NCBI GenBank assembly: GCA_963966275.1 | Contig: CAWZYQ010000012.1 | Span: forward strand, 1-45,127 | Direction of reading: 5' to 3' | Length of the DNA stretch: 45,127 nucleotides | Source of the DNA: UBA10427 sp003500135 | Lineage (GTDB): Bacteria > Bacteroidota > Bacteroidia > Cytophagales > Cyclobacteriaceae | Part shown: in pieces, positions 16,275 to 25,829 of the stretch | How the letters are laid out: the number at the start of each line of letters is the position of its first letter | How positions within the stretch are numbered: the first letter of the stretch is position 1 | Made by a program: the position numbers and the translations under genes | The notes under the pieces: model-generated | What the model saw: only the letters and a program-made list of their open reading frames with translations | Told to the model about the DNA's origin: nothing | Database searches by the model: none

Positions 16275-16655
16275 ATGGCAGATCTTAAAGCTTTCGCAGA
16301 ACAGTTAGTAAACTTAACTGTTAAAGAAGTAAACGAATTAGCTGATATCCTGAAAGAAGAATATGGGATTGAGCCTGCTGCTGCGGCTGCTCCGGTAATG
16401 GTTGCTGGTGGTGCCGGTGGTGAAGATGGTGGAGCAGAAGAACAATCATCATTCGATGTTGTGTTGAAATCTGCAGGCGCTGCGAAACTTGCAGTTGTCA
16501 AAGCTGTAAAAGAATTAACTGGTCTTGGGCTGAAAGAAGCTAAAGAATTAGTTGATGGCGCTCCTAAAGCAATTAAAGAAGGTGTAGATAAAGACGAAGC
16601 AGAAGGTCTTAAGAAACAACTTGAAGAAGCTGGAGCAGAAGTAGAGCTTAAATAA
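16275..16655 (+). CDS. rplL: 50S ribosomal protein L7/L12
   Basis: L12 recruits translation GTPases. The protein has an N-terminal dimer helix, an Ala/Gly-rich hinge at about 34-58, and a C-terminal domain with LKEAKELVDGAPKAIKEG. Length is 126 aa. A 142-base gap with hairpins follows before rpoB, allowing L12 to be made in excess over polymerase. Confidence 0.98.
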   Translation: MADLKAFAEQLVNLTVKEVNELADILKEEYGIEPAAAAAPVMVAGGAGGEDGGAEEQSSFDVVLKSAGAAKLAVVKAVKELTGLGLKEAKELVDGAPKAIKEGVDKDEAEGLKKQLEEAGAEVELK

Positions 16656-16691
16656 AATTGACCATTTCAATATGAAATTGGTTATAGGACG

Positions 16692-16717
16692 GGCCTGACC
16701 ATACAGTCAGGTCTTTT
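16692..16717 (+). terminator. attenuator-like hairpin between rplL and rpoB
   Basis: GGCCTGAC (16692-16699) pairs with GTCAGGTC (16706-16713), eight pairs including one G-T, around a six-base loop and followed by only four T. The weak T-run suggests partial termination, fitting a site that lowers rpoBC relative to rplJL. A second short hairpin (16743-16760) and a second GTCAGGTC copy (16760-16767) follow before rpoB. Confidence 0.6.
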
Positions 16718-16797
16718 CCTGTTTGTATATACTCCTATTTGGCATAGTGAAAATACTATGTCAGGTCATATTTTAAGGTCACTAAACAAATAACGCC

Positions 16798-19700
16798 TTG
16801 GCTACAACTAAGTCATCAGAGAGAAAAAATTTTTCCTCTATCAAAACGGTAATCGATTACCCGGACTTCCTCGACGTTCAACTCAAATCCTTTAAAGACT
16901 TTTTTCAGCTGGAAACACCCGCTGAAAAAAGAACACAGGAAGGCCTGTTTAAAGTTTTCAGCGAGAACTTCCCCATTACCGACTCTAGGGAAAACTTTGT
17001 CCTGGAATTTATTGATTATTTGGTAGACCCTCCCAAATACACGGTAGATGAGTGTATCGACAGAGGTCTGACCTATTCAGTGCCTTTAAAGGCCAAACTC
17101 CGACTATCTTGTAACGATGAGGACAATGAAGATTTCGAAACCATCGAACAAGAAGTGTTTTTGGGAAATATTCCCTACATGACGGCAAAAGGGTCTTTTA
17201 TAATAAATGGTGCGGAACGAGTTATTGTATCACAGTTACATAGGTCGCCTGGTGTATTCTTTGCCCAAAGTAAGCACACCAATGGTACCACGCTCTACTC
17301 CGCAAGAATTATTCCTTTCAAAGGATCCTGGATCGAGTTCGCTACTGACGTTAACAATGTCATGTATGCTTACATCGACCGAAAAAAGAAATTCCCGGTA
17401 ACTACCCTATTAAGGGCCATCGGTTGGGGATCTGATAAAGATATCCTCGATCTCTTCGGCCTATCCGAAGAAATTGATGCTTCAAAAAAAAACCTGAAAA
17501 AAATAGTAGGTAGAAAGCTGGCAGCAAGAGTTCTAAGAACATGGACTGAGGACTTTGTTGATGAAGATACCGGCGAAGTGGTGTCAATCGACCGAAATGA
17601 GGTGTTGTTAGAGCGTGACCATGTTCTTGAAGAAGATGATATAGAGACCATTCTTGATTCTGGTACTAGATCAATTATCCTTCACAAGGAAGATATCAAT
17701 ATAGCCGACTACCAGATCATCTACAATACCCTGCAAAAAGATAATTCGAATTCTGAGAAAGAAGCGGTAGAACAAATATATCGTCAACTTAGAAACTCAG
17801 AGGCTCCTGATGAACAAACAGCTCGAGATATTATCCAGAGTTTGTTTTTCAGTGATAAGAGATATGACCTCGGCGAAGTAGGGCGCTACAGGATAAACAA
17901 AAAACTTGGGCTTGATATTGATTCTGAGGTCAAGGTACTGACCAAGGATGATATCATTCTTATTGTAAAATATCTGATCGGCCTGATCAACTCAAAAGCT
18001 GTTGTGGATGATATTGACCACCTTTCCAATCGCCGTGTGAGAACGGTTGGAGAGCAGCTTTACAGCCAATTTGGTGTGGGCCTTGCTCGTATGGCAAGAA
18101 CGATCAAAGAAAGAATGAACGTCAGGGACAATGAAGACTTTAAACCTGTTGACCTGATCAATGCAAGAACGCTGTCGTCAGTAATCAATTCTTTCTTCGG
18201 TACCAATCAGCTGTCTCAGTTCATGGACCAGACAAACCCGCTTGCCGAAATTACCCACAAGCGAAGAATGTCGGCATTAGGTCCGGGAGGGCTGTCGAGA
18301 GAAAGGGCCGGTTTCGAAGTACGTGACGTTCACTACACTCACTACGGTCGTTTATGTACCATTGAAACACCTGAAGGCCCGAACATTGGTTTGATTTCCT
18401 CACTTTGCGTTCACGCCAAAGTGAACAATATGGGATTCATTGAAACCCCATACCGTGAATCTAAAGAAGGACAAGTTGATATGTCAGGCAATGTTAAATA
18501 CCTGACTGCTGAAGAAGAGGATACACATTACATTGCTCAGGCAAATGCACCACTATCCGATGGCGGTGAATTCCTGAACGATAAAGTAAAATCGAGATAT
18601 GAAGGTGACTTCCCGCTTATGGAAGCGGATAAAGTTACCTACATGGATATTGCCCCTAACCAAATTGTATCTGTGGCAGCATCTCTTATTCCTTTCCTGG
18701 AACACGATGATGCAAACCGTGCACTCATGGGGTCAAACATGCAACGCCAGGCAGTGCCATTGTTGAGGGCCGACGCTCCAATTGTGGGAACTGGACTTGA
18801 GAAAAGGGTAGCTTTGGATAGTAGGGCATTGATCTCTGCTGAAGGCCCAGGGGTAGTTGAATATGTCGATGCCACTAAAATTATAATAAAATACGATCTT
18901 ACTGATGAAGAAGAGCTAATTAATTTTGACGAAGAACTCAGGACATATAAGCTTACAAAATTCAGAAGGACCAACCAGGATACATGTATAAACCTTACGC
19001 CAATCGTAAAGAAAGGCGACCTTGTAGTAAAAGATCAAATCCTTTGCGAAGGCTACGCTACTGAAAGTGGAGAACTTGCATTGGGTCGAAACCTGAAAGT
19101 GGCCTTCATGCCATGGCAAGGTTACAACTTCGAAGATGCGATCGTAATATCAGAAAAGGTAGTTCGCCAGGATATTTTCACCTCATTGCACATTGAAGAG
19201 TTTGAGCTGGAAGTACGCGATACCAAGCGAGGTGAAGAAGAACTTACTTCTGAAATCCCTAATGTCAGTGAGGAAGCCGTCAAGCATCTTGACGAAAACG
19301 GCATCATTCGTGTAGGCGCCGAAATCAGGGAAGGCGATATACTGGTAGGTAAAATTACCCCTAAAGGCGAAACTGATCCAACTCCTGAAGAAAAATTACT
19401 CAGGGCCATTTTTGGCGATAAAGCAGGCGACGTGAAAGATGCTTCCATGAAGGCGCCTCCATCTCTGGAAGGTGTGGTGATCGATACCAAACTTTTCTCA
19501 CGGCCGAAAAAGGATAAGGAACTTCGTGCAAAATCCAAAAAAGAGGTTGAAGCATTAAAAGCCCAATATTCAAAAGACTTACTGAAGCTAAGAGACCAGA
19601 TTATTGCCAAACTTGCCAAACTTCTGGAAGGCAAAACTTCAAAAGGGGTAAAGCATAAATTTGGCGACGAAATAATAAGTAAAGGAGTTAAGTTTTCTGC

Positions 19701-20670
19701 CAATGTAATTGCCAACAATTTATTTCCCGATAAAAATATCTACAGGGATGAAAGCAATTACAACGTACCGGAGGAAGTAAACCTCATTTCTGATCTGTTG
19801 CTGGATGGGTGGACGGATGACGAGCATATTAATGATCTGATTTTCAAGCTTGTAAAAAGCTACAGCAAGAAGCGAAATGATATTGCCGGTAAGTTTAAAC
19901 GAGAAAGGTTTACCCTGGAAGTAGGTGATGAACTGCCTGCAGGTATTGTGAAACTGGCCAAGGTTTATGTTGCTAAAAAACGTAAGCTTAAAGTTGGTGA
20001 TAAAATGGCGGGCCGACACGGAAATAAAGGTGTGGTAGCCAAAATCGTTCGTGAAGAAGATATGCCCTTCCTGGAAGACGGTACACCGGTAGACATTGTA
20101 TTGAACCCATTAGGTGTACCATCGAGGATGAATATCGGCCAGATTTACGAGACCGTACTCGGTTGGGCAGGTGAAAAGCTGGGTAGAAAATACGCTACAC
20201 CAATATTTGACGGCGCCTCAATAGAAGAAGTAGAAGTTGAGCTAAAAGAAGCTAACCTGCCGGATTTTGGTAGGGCCTACTTATTCGATGGACTAACAGG
20301 TGATAGATTCGATCAACCGGTAACAGTAGGTATAATATACATGCTGAAATTGGGTCACCTTGTTGATGACAAGATGCACGCCCGGTCTATCGGACCATAC
20401 TCACTTATCACACAACAGCCATTGGGTGGTAAGGCACAGTTTGGTGGACAACGCTTTGGTGAAATGGAGGTATGGGCGCTTGAGGCCTTCGGTGCGTCCA
20501 ACGTGCTCCAGGAAATGCTCACAGTTAAATCTGACGACGTTATAGGCCGTGCAAAAGCATACGAAGCCATTGTAAAAGGTGAAAATATGCATAAGCCAAA
20601 TATCCCTGAATCATTCAACGTATTGATTCATGAGTTGAGAGGTTTGGCGCTTGAAATTACATTAGATTAA
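16798..20670 (+). CDS. rpoB: RNA polymerase subunit beta
   Basis: RpoB forms half of the polymerase active-site cleft. The start must be TTG at 16798: an in-frame TAA lies at 16783-16785, the codons between are ACA AAT AAC GCC, and the conserved N-terminus (VIDYPDFLDVQLKSF) follows within 35 residues. The rifampicin-pocket cluster is seen as QLSQFMDQTNPL and HKRRMSALGPGG, with the usual Asp, His and Ser, so target-based resistance is not expected. Late motifs GNKGVVAKIV and GGKAQFGGQRFGEMEVWA are intact. Length is 1290 aa. rpoC follows after 33 bases. Confidence 0.97.
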   Translation: MATTKSSERKNFSSIKTVIDYPDFLDVQLKSFKDFFQLETPAEKRTQEGLFKVFSENFPITDSRENFVLEFIDYLVDPPKYTVDECIDRGLTYSVPLKAKLRLSCNDEDNEDFETIEQEVFLGNIPYMTAKGSFIINGAERVIVSQLHRSPGVFFAQSKHTNGTTLYSARIIPFKGSWIEFATDVNNVMYAYIDRKKKFPVTTLLRAIGWGSDKDILDLFGLSEEIDASKKNLKKIVGRKLAARVLRTWTEDFVDEDTGEVVSIDRNEVLLERDHVLEEDDIETILDSGTRSIILHKEDINIADYQIIYNTLQKDNSNSEKEAVEQIYRQLRNSEAPDEQTARDIIQSLFFSDKRYDLGEVGRYRINKKLGLDIDSEVKVLTKDDIILIVKYLIGLINSKAVVDDIDHLSNRRVRTVGEQLYSQFGVGLARMARTIKERMNVRDNEDFKPVDLINARTLSSVINSFFGTNQLSQFMDQTNPLAEITHKRRMSALGPGGLSRERAGFEVRDVHYTHYGRLCTIETPEGPNIGLISSLCVHAKVNNMGFIETPYRESKEGQVDMSGNVKYLTAEEEDTHYIAQANAPLSDGGEFLNDKVKSRYEGDFPLMEADKVTYMDIAPNQIVSVAASLIPFLEHDDANRALMGSNMQRQAVPLLRADAPIVGTGLEKRVALDSRALISAEGPGVVEYVDATKIIIKYDLTDEEELINFDEELRTYKLTKFRRTNQDTCINLTPIVKKGDLVVKDQILCEGYATESGELALGRNLKVAFMPWQGYNFEDAIVISEKVVRQDIFTSLHIEEFELEVRDTKRGEEELTSEIPNVSEEAVKHLDENGIIRVGAEIREGDILVGKITPKGETDPTPEEKLLRAIFGDKAGDVKDASMKAPPSLEGVVIDTKLFSRPKKDKELRAKSKKEVEALKAQYSKDLLKLRDQIIAKLAKLLEGKTSKGVKHKFGDEIISKGVKFSANVIANNLFPDKNIYRDESNYNVPEEVNLISDLLLDGWTDDEHINDLIFKLVKSYSKKRNDIAGKFKRERFTLEVGDELPAGIVKLAKVYVAKKRKLKVGDKMAGRHGNKGVVAKIVREEDMPFLEDGTPVDIVLNPLGVPSRMNIGQIYETVLGWAGEKLGRKYATPIFDGASIEEVEVELKEANLPDFGRAYLFDGLTGDRFDQPVTVGIIYMLKLGHLVDDKMHARSIGPYSLITQQPLGGKAQFGGQRFGEMEVWALEAFGASNVLQEMLTVKSDDVIGRAKAYEAIVKGENMHKPNIPESFNVLIHELRGLALEITLD

Positions 20671-20703
20671 GAACGACCATTTAGTCAATAGACCTAATTT
20701 ATT

Positions 20704-23700
20704 ATGGCATTCAGAAAAAACAAGAAGATTAAAAGCGACTTTTCGTCGGTAACAATTAGTCTTGCCTCCCCGGAGTCGATACTTGAAAGCTCTCATGGTG
20801 AGGTAACCCAGCCTGAAACCATCAACTACAGGACATATAAACCTGAGATGGGAGGCCTGTTCTGCGAAAGAATATTCGGGCCTGTAAAGGACTGGGAATG
20901 TCATTGCGGTAAATATAAACGAATTCGCTACAAAGGGATCATATGTGACCGGTGTGGTGTTGAAGTTACAGAAAAGAAAGTTCGCCGCGAAAGAATGGGA
21001 CACATCGAACTGGTAGTTCCGGTAGCCCATATCTGGTATTTCCGATCACTTCCTAATAAAATTGGATATTTGCTCGGTTTACCTACCAAAAAACTGGATC
21101 AGATCATTTATTATGAGCGTTATGTGGTAATTCAGCCCGGTATAAAAGCTGAAGACGGAATAAGCCATATGGACTTCCTCACTGAAGACGAGTATCTGGA
21201 TATACTCGATAAATTGCCAAGGGAGAACCAACAGCTTGATGACGACAATCCGGATAAGTTCATCGCTAAAATGGGTGCAGAAGCGCTCGAAATGCTGCTT
21301 TCAAGAATAGAACTCGATGACCTTTCTTACAGTCTTCGACACCAGGCAGCTACCGACACTTCTCAACAAAGAAAGGCCGAAGCGCTTAAGCGATTAAAAG
21401 TAGTTGAGGCGTTTAGGGATGCTCGTACCAGAATCGAAAACCGACCTGAGTGGATGGTCATCAGAATGGTTCCGGTAATACCTCCTGAATTGCGCCCACT
21501 TGTACCTTTGGATGGCGGCCGCTTTGCAACATCAGATTTAAATGACCTCTACAGAAGGGTAATTATCAGAAACAATCGCCTGAAAAGGCTTATTGATATC
21601 AAAGCGCCTGAGGTGATTCTCCGAAACGAAAAAAGGATGCTTCAGGAGGCCGTAGACTCATTATTCGATAACTCCAGAAAAGTAAATGCAGTTAGATCGG
21701 ACGGAAACCGCGCGTTGAAATCACTTAGTGATATGCTAAAAGGTAAGCAGGGTCGGTTCCGTCAAAACCTGTTGGGTAAAAGGGTTGACTACTCTGGTCG
21801 TTCAGTAATTGTAGTTGGTCCTGAATTGAAAATGCATGAATGCGGCTTGCCAAAAAATATGGCAGCGGAATTATTCAAGCCATTCATCATCAGGAAGCTT
21901 ATAGAGCGGGGCATAGTAAAAACAGTAAAATCGGCAAAGAAAATTGTTGATCGAAAAGACCCTGTGGTTTGGGATATTCTGGAAAACGTGTTAAAAGGTC
22001 ATCCGGTTATGCTTAACCGAGCGCCGACACTTCACCGTCTAGGTATCCAGGCTTTCCAACCAAAATTGATAGAGGGTAAAGCCATACAACTCCACCCGCT
22101 AACCTGTACGGCATTTAACGCCGACTTTGATGGTGACCAAATGGCGGTTCACGTACCATTAGGCCAGGAGGCTGTTTTGGAAGCCTCCATGTTGATGTTA
22201 TCTTCACACAACATTCTGAATCCGGCCAATGGCGCTCCTATTGCCGTACCTTCCCAAGACATGGTACTTGGGTTGTATTATGTAACCAAAGGCAGAAAAA
22301 GTACAGATGATCATCCTGTTAAAGGAGAAGGCATGACCTTTTATTCTGCAGAGGAAGTGATCATTGCCATCAATGAAGGAGTTCTTTCCAAGCATGCCCA
22401 CATCAAAGTGCGGACTAAAGTACGCAATGAAAATGGTGAACTGGAAACGAAAGTAATCGAAACAGTTGCCGGGCGGGTTATATTCAATCAATTTGTTCCT
22501 GAAAGCGTCGGTTTCGTAAATGAATTACTTACAAAGAAGAAGTTGCAGAAAATCATTTCACTGGTGCATAGCATCGCCGGAATGGCACGCACTGCACATT
22601 TCCTTGATGATATAAAAGAACTTGGATTCCAGTCAGCCTATAAAGGAGGCCTTTCAATGGGTCTGGGAGATATTTTGGTTCCTGAGAATAAAGAAGAACT
22701 TGTTCACGGTGCCGTAGAAGAAGTAGATGCGGTTTGGAATAACTACTACATGGGACTCATAACAGATAATGAGCGATACAATCAGGTGATTGATATCTGG
22801 ACCCGGGTTAATTCGCAGATAACCAGTAGTTTGATGAAGCAGCTTGAAGAGCAGCATCAGGGATTCAACTCGATCTATATGATGATGCACTCGGGTGCGA
22901 GAGGGTCAAGAGAGCAAATTCGTCAGCTTGGAGGTATGCGAGGGCTGATGGCCAAGCCTCAGAAAAACCTTATGGGTTCTGTTGGTGAAATCATTGAAAA
23001 CCCAATTCTTTCAAATTTCAAAGAAGGGTTGGATGTGATCGAGTACTTTATTTCTACTCACGGCGCCCGAAAAGGTTTGGCAGATACGGCGCTTAAAACT
23101 GCTGACGCCGGTTATCTGACACGTCGTTTGGTTGATGTTGCACAGGATGTAGTGGTAAATGAAGAAGATTGTGGTACACTAAGGGGTATCACGGTTACAG
23201 CTCTTAAGGATAATGAAGATATAGTCGAGCCGCTTTCTGAGCGAATTTTAGGACGCGTAACGGTTCATGACGTATACGATCCGGTAACTGATGAATTAAT
23301 TATTCCGGCAAACACCGAGATTACTGAGGAAGTTGCCCGCCAGATCGACGAAACGAGCATAGAAGAAGTAGAAATACGTTCTGTATTGACATGCGAAGCA
23401 AAGCAAGGCGTATGTTCGCGATGCTACGGAACTAACCTTGCAACCAATAAAATGGTACAAAGAGGTGAGTCTGTAGGTGTAATTGCCGCGCAGTCAATAG
23501 GTGAACCGGGCACTCAGTTGACATTGAGAACATTTCACGTGGGTGGTACAGCCTCAAATATAGCAGTTGATGCCAACATTAAAGCTAAGTTCGAAGGTGT
23601 TGTAGAATTTGAAGACTTAAGATCGATTGCTACTACCGACGAAGGGGGTAAGAAAGACAACATTGCAATGGGGCGCTCAGGTGAAATCAAGATTATTGAG

Positions 23701-25005
23701 CCTAAGAGTAAAAAAGTTTTGATCAGTAATCATGTACCTTATGGCGCTTTCCTTAAAGTGAAAGAAGGAGATAAGGTAGAAAAAGGTCAGGAGTTGTGTA
23801 ACTGGGACCCTTACAATGCTGTAATTCTTTCTGAGTATGACGGAAAAATTGAATATTCCGCTATTGAAGAAGGTATTACGTTCAAGGAAATTTCTGATGA
23901 ACAAACCGGTCACCGTGAAAAAGTAATTGTCGATACCAAAGACAAAACGAAGAATCCGGCGCTGGTTGTAACAGATAAGAACGGAGAGGAGGTCAAATCA
24001 TATAACATTCCGGTCGGATCGCATATTGCAGTGGACAATGGAGCAATTATCAAAGCAGGTAAAGTACTTGCCAAGATTCCTAGAACAATAGGTAAGTCAC
24101 GTGATATAACTGGAGGTCTACCTAGAGTAACTGAGCTTTTTGAAGCAAGAAACCCATCAAATCCTGCAGTAGTAAGTGAAATAGATGGAGTAGTGACATA
24201 TGGTGGTATCAAGAGAGGTAATCGTGAGATATTCATTGAATCCAAAGATGGTGTAAAAAAACGTTACCTCGTGCCTTTGTCTAAACATATTCTTGTACAG
24301 GATAATGACTTTGTAAGAGCAGGAATGCCTCTTTCAGATGGAGCTATTACACCTGCGGATATTCTTGCGATCAAAGGGCCAACTGCAGTGCAGGAGTATC
24401 TGGTCAATGAGATCCAGGAAGTATATCGATTGCAAGGTGTGAAAATCAATGATAAGCACATCGAAACCATTGTTCGACAAATGATGCAGAAGGTAGAGAT
24501 CATGGACCCGGGAGATACCAACTTCCTTCCTGGTCAGATCGTCGACAAATTGGTATTTTTCGAAGAAAATGATCGGATTCTGGATATGAAAGTAGTGGAA
24601 GACAAAATGGATTCAGAAAACTTAAAAGAAGGCCAGATCATTAGTACCCGAAGACTGCGTGACGAAAATTCCAATTTGAGAAGAAGGGATTTGAAACAGG
24701 TTAAAGTGCGTGACGCACAGGCAGCGGTTTCGAAACCCACCTTACAAGGTATCACACAGGCTTCGCTCGGAACAGAGAGCTGGGTATCAGCAGCTTCTTT
24801 CCAGGAAACCACAAAAGTACTGAGCGAGGCTTCTATCCGTGGAAAACGAGACCAGCTTATCGGTTTGAAAGAAAATGTGATTGTTGGCCACCTAATTCCT
24901 GCCGGTACCGGTATGCGCGACTATCAGCAAATTGTGGTTGGATCTAAAGAGGAATACGACACTTTGGTTGAATCAAAAAAGGAGTTTTCTAACATAAAAG
25001 AATAG
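20704..25005 (+). CDS. rpoC: RNA polymerase subunit beta'
   Basis: RpoC carries the catalytic magnesium site NADFDGD at residues 472-478 (D474, D476, D478). The N-terminal zinc site uses C66, C68, C81 and C84, and the second zinc cluster appears as CEAKQGVCSRC. The trigger-loop area GEPGTQLTLRTFHVGG and the late segment AASFQETTKVLSEASIRGK are intact. Length is 1433 aa, a little longer than E. coli (1407). The DUF3467 gene starts six bases after the stop. Confidence 0.98.
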   Translation: MAFRKNKKIKSDFSSVTISLASPESILESSHGEVTQPETINYRTYKPEMGGLFCERIFGPVKDWECHCGKYKRIRYKGIICDRCGVEVTEKKVRRERMGHIELVVPVAHIWYFRSLPNKIGYLLGLPTKKLDQIIYYERYVVIQPGIKAEDGISHMDFLTEDEYLDILDKLPRENQQLDDDNPDKFIAKMGAEALEMLLSRIELDDLSYSLRHQAATDTSQQRKAEALKRLKVVEAFRDARTRIENRPEWMVIRMVPVIPPELRPLVPLDGGRFATSDLNDLYRRVIIRNNRLKRLIDIKAPEVILRNEKRMLQEAVDSLFDNSRKVNAVRSDGNRALKSLSDMLKGKQGRFRQNLLGKRVDYSGRSVIVVGPELKMHECGLPKNMAAELFKPFIIRKLIERGIVKTVKSAKKIVDRKDPVVWDILENVLKGHPVMLNRAPTLHRLGIQAFQPKLIEGKAIQLHPLTCTAFNADFDGDQMAVHVPLGQEAVLEASMLMLSSHNILNPANGAPIAVPSQDMVLGLYYVTKGRKSTDDHPVKGEGMTFYSAEEVIIAINEGVLSKHAHIKVRTKVRNENGELETKVIETVAGRVIFNQFVPESVGFVNELLTKKKLQKIISLVHSIAGMARTAHFLDDIKELGFQSAYKGGLSMGLGDILVPENKEELVHGAVEEVDAVWNNYYMGLITDNERYNQVIDIWTRVNSQITSSLMKQLEEQHQGFNSIYMMMHSGARGSREQIRQLGGMRGLMAKPQKNLMGSVGEIIENPILSNFKEGLDVIEYFISTHGARKGLADTALKTADAGYLTRRLVDVAQDVVVNEEDCGTLRGITVTALKDNEDIVEPLSERILGRVTVHDVYDPVTDELIIPANTEITEEVARQIDETSIEEVEIRSVLTCEAKQGVCSRCYGTNLATNKMVQRGESVGVIAAQSIGEPGTQLTLRTFHVGGTASNIAVDANIKAKFEGVVEFEDLRSIATTDEGGKKDNIAMGRSGEIKIIEPKSKKVLISNHVPYGAFLKVKEGDKVEKGQELCNWDPYNAVILSEYDGKIEYSAIEEGITFKEISDEQTGHREKVIVDTKDKTKNPALVVTDKNGEEVKSYNIPVGSHIAVDNGAIIKAGKVLAKIPRTIGKSRDITGGLPRVTELFEARNPSNPAVVSEIDGVVTYGGIKRGNREIFIESKDGVKKRYLVPLSKHILVQDNDFVRAGMPLSDGAITPADILAIKGPTAVQEYLVNEIQEVYRLQGVKINDKHIETIVRQMMQKVEIMDPGDTNFLPGQIVDKLVFFEENDRILDMKVVEDKMDSENLKEGQIISTRRLRDENSNLRRRDLKQVKVRDAQAAVSKPTLQGITQASLGTESWVSAASFQETTKVLSEASIRGKRDQLIGLKENVIVGHLIPAGTGMRDYQQIVVGSKEEYDTLVESKKEFSNIKE

Positions 25006-25011
25006 ATTTCA

Positions 25012-25338
25012 ATGGATGACGAACAAAAAAAGCCTAAAGGTCAAAATCAGATCAATATAGAATTATCTGAAGAAGTAGCGGAAGGAGTATATGCCAACCT
25101 GGCAATGATCGCTCATTCTAACGCAGAGTTTGTAGTGGATTTTATTCGTCTGATGCCCGGGGTACCAAAGGCAAAAGTAAAGAGTAGAATTGTAATTACA
25201 CCTGAACATGCCAAAAGGCTTTTATATGCATTGAAAGACAATATCCAAAAATATGAGGATACTTTCGGGCCCATCAAGAAGACTGATGAGGGCCCGAAAT
25301 TCCCAATAAATTTTGGAGGCACAGTAGGAGAGGCCTGA
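25012..25338 (+). CDS. DUF3467 protein encoded directly after rpoC
   Basis: A 108-residue soluble protein with the family pattern INIELSEEVAEGVYANLAM, then HSNAEFVVDFIRLMPGVPKAKVKSRIVITP and EHAKRLLYALKDNI. The sequence suggests a small alpha/beta domain; no enzyme motif or membrane segment is seen. It starts six bases after rpoC, so it is almost certainly made with the polymerase. Its biological role is not known to me. Bases 25263-25299 inside its 3' end form a strong hairpin. Confidence 0.85.
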   Translation: MDDEQKKPKGQNQINIELSEEVAEGVYANLAMIAHSNAEFVVDFIRLMPGVPKAKVKSRIVITPEHAKRLLYALKDNIQKYEDTFGPIKKTDEGPKFPINFGGTVGEA

Positions 25339-25364
25339 TATTGGGCAAAATAAATTATTATTTT

Positions 25365-25395
25365 TTTGCTTAATGAAGGGATTTCCCTACCTTTG
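25365..25395 (+). promoter_or_regulatory. promoter of the rpsL-rpsG-fusA-rpsJ unit
   Basis: TTTG at 25365-25368 and TACCTTTG at 25388-25395 are separated by 19 bases, a textbook Bacteroidota promoter. Transcription would start near 25402. The leader before rpsL can fold TCCGA (25399-25403) on TCGGA (25423-25427). Confidence 0.8.
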
Positions 25396-25443
25396 CAGTC
25401 CGAAATTTTGCAGAGACTATAATCGGAATAAAGCGATAAAGAA

Positions 25444-25824
25444 ATGCCTACTATTCAACAGTTAGTAAAAAAAGGTAGAAAAAATCTAACAAGTAAATCG
25501 AAATCTCCTGCACTGGATTCTTGTCCGCAGAGGAGAGGGGTATGTACCCGTGTGTACACCACCACACCAAAAAAGCCAAACTCAGCAATGAGAAAAGTGG
25601 CCAGGGTACGTCTTACCAACGGAAAAGAAGTAAACGCCTACATCATGGGAGAAGGGCACAACCTGCAGGAACACTCCATTGTGCTGATCAGAGGGGGCAG
25701 GGTGAAAGACCTTCCCGGTGTAAGGTACCATATCATTCGAGGTGCATTGGATACAGCCGGTGTGAACGGACGGCTACAGGGAAGATCAAAATATGGAGCT
25801 AAAAAGCCAAAAGATAAAAAATAA
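25444..25824 (+). CDS. rpsL: 30S ribosomal protein S12
   Basis: S12 sits at the decoding centre and controls accuracy. TTPKKPNSAMRK places the streptomycin-critical lysine at K43, and GGRVKDLPGVRYH places the second lysine at K88 next to D89, the residue often methylthiolated. Both lysines are wild type, so a streptomycin-sensitive target is expected. Length is 126 aa. It is the first gene of the str-type unit. Confidence 0.98.
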   Translation: MPTIQQLVKKGRKNLTSKSKSPALDSCPQRRGVCTRVYTTTPKKPNSAMRKVARVRLTNGKEVNAYIMGEGHNLQEHSIVLIRGGRVKDLPGVRYHIIRGALDTAGVNGRLQGRSKYGAKKPKDKK

Positions 25825-25829
25825 TTACC

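Noticed and set aside
19122..19718. A 198-codon reverse-strand frame inside rpoB.
   Set aside because: It is a Ser/Leu-rich shadow of rpoB codons without domains or motifs; similar shadows lie in rpoC, tuf and fusA.
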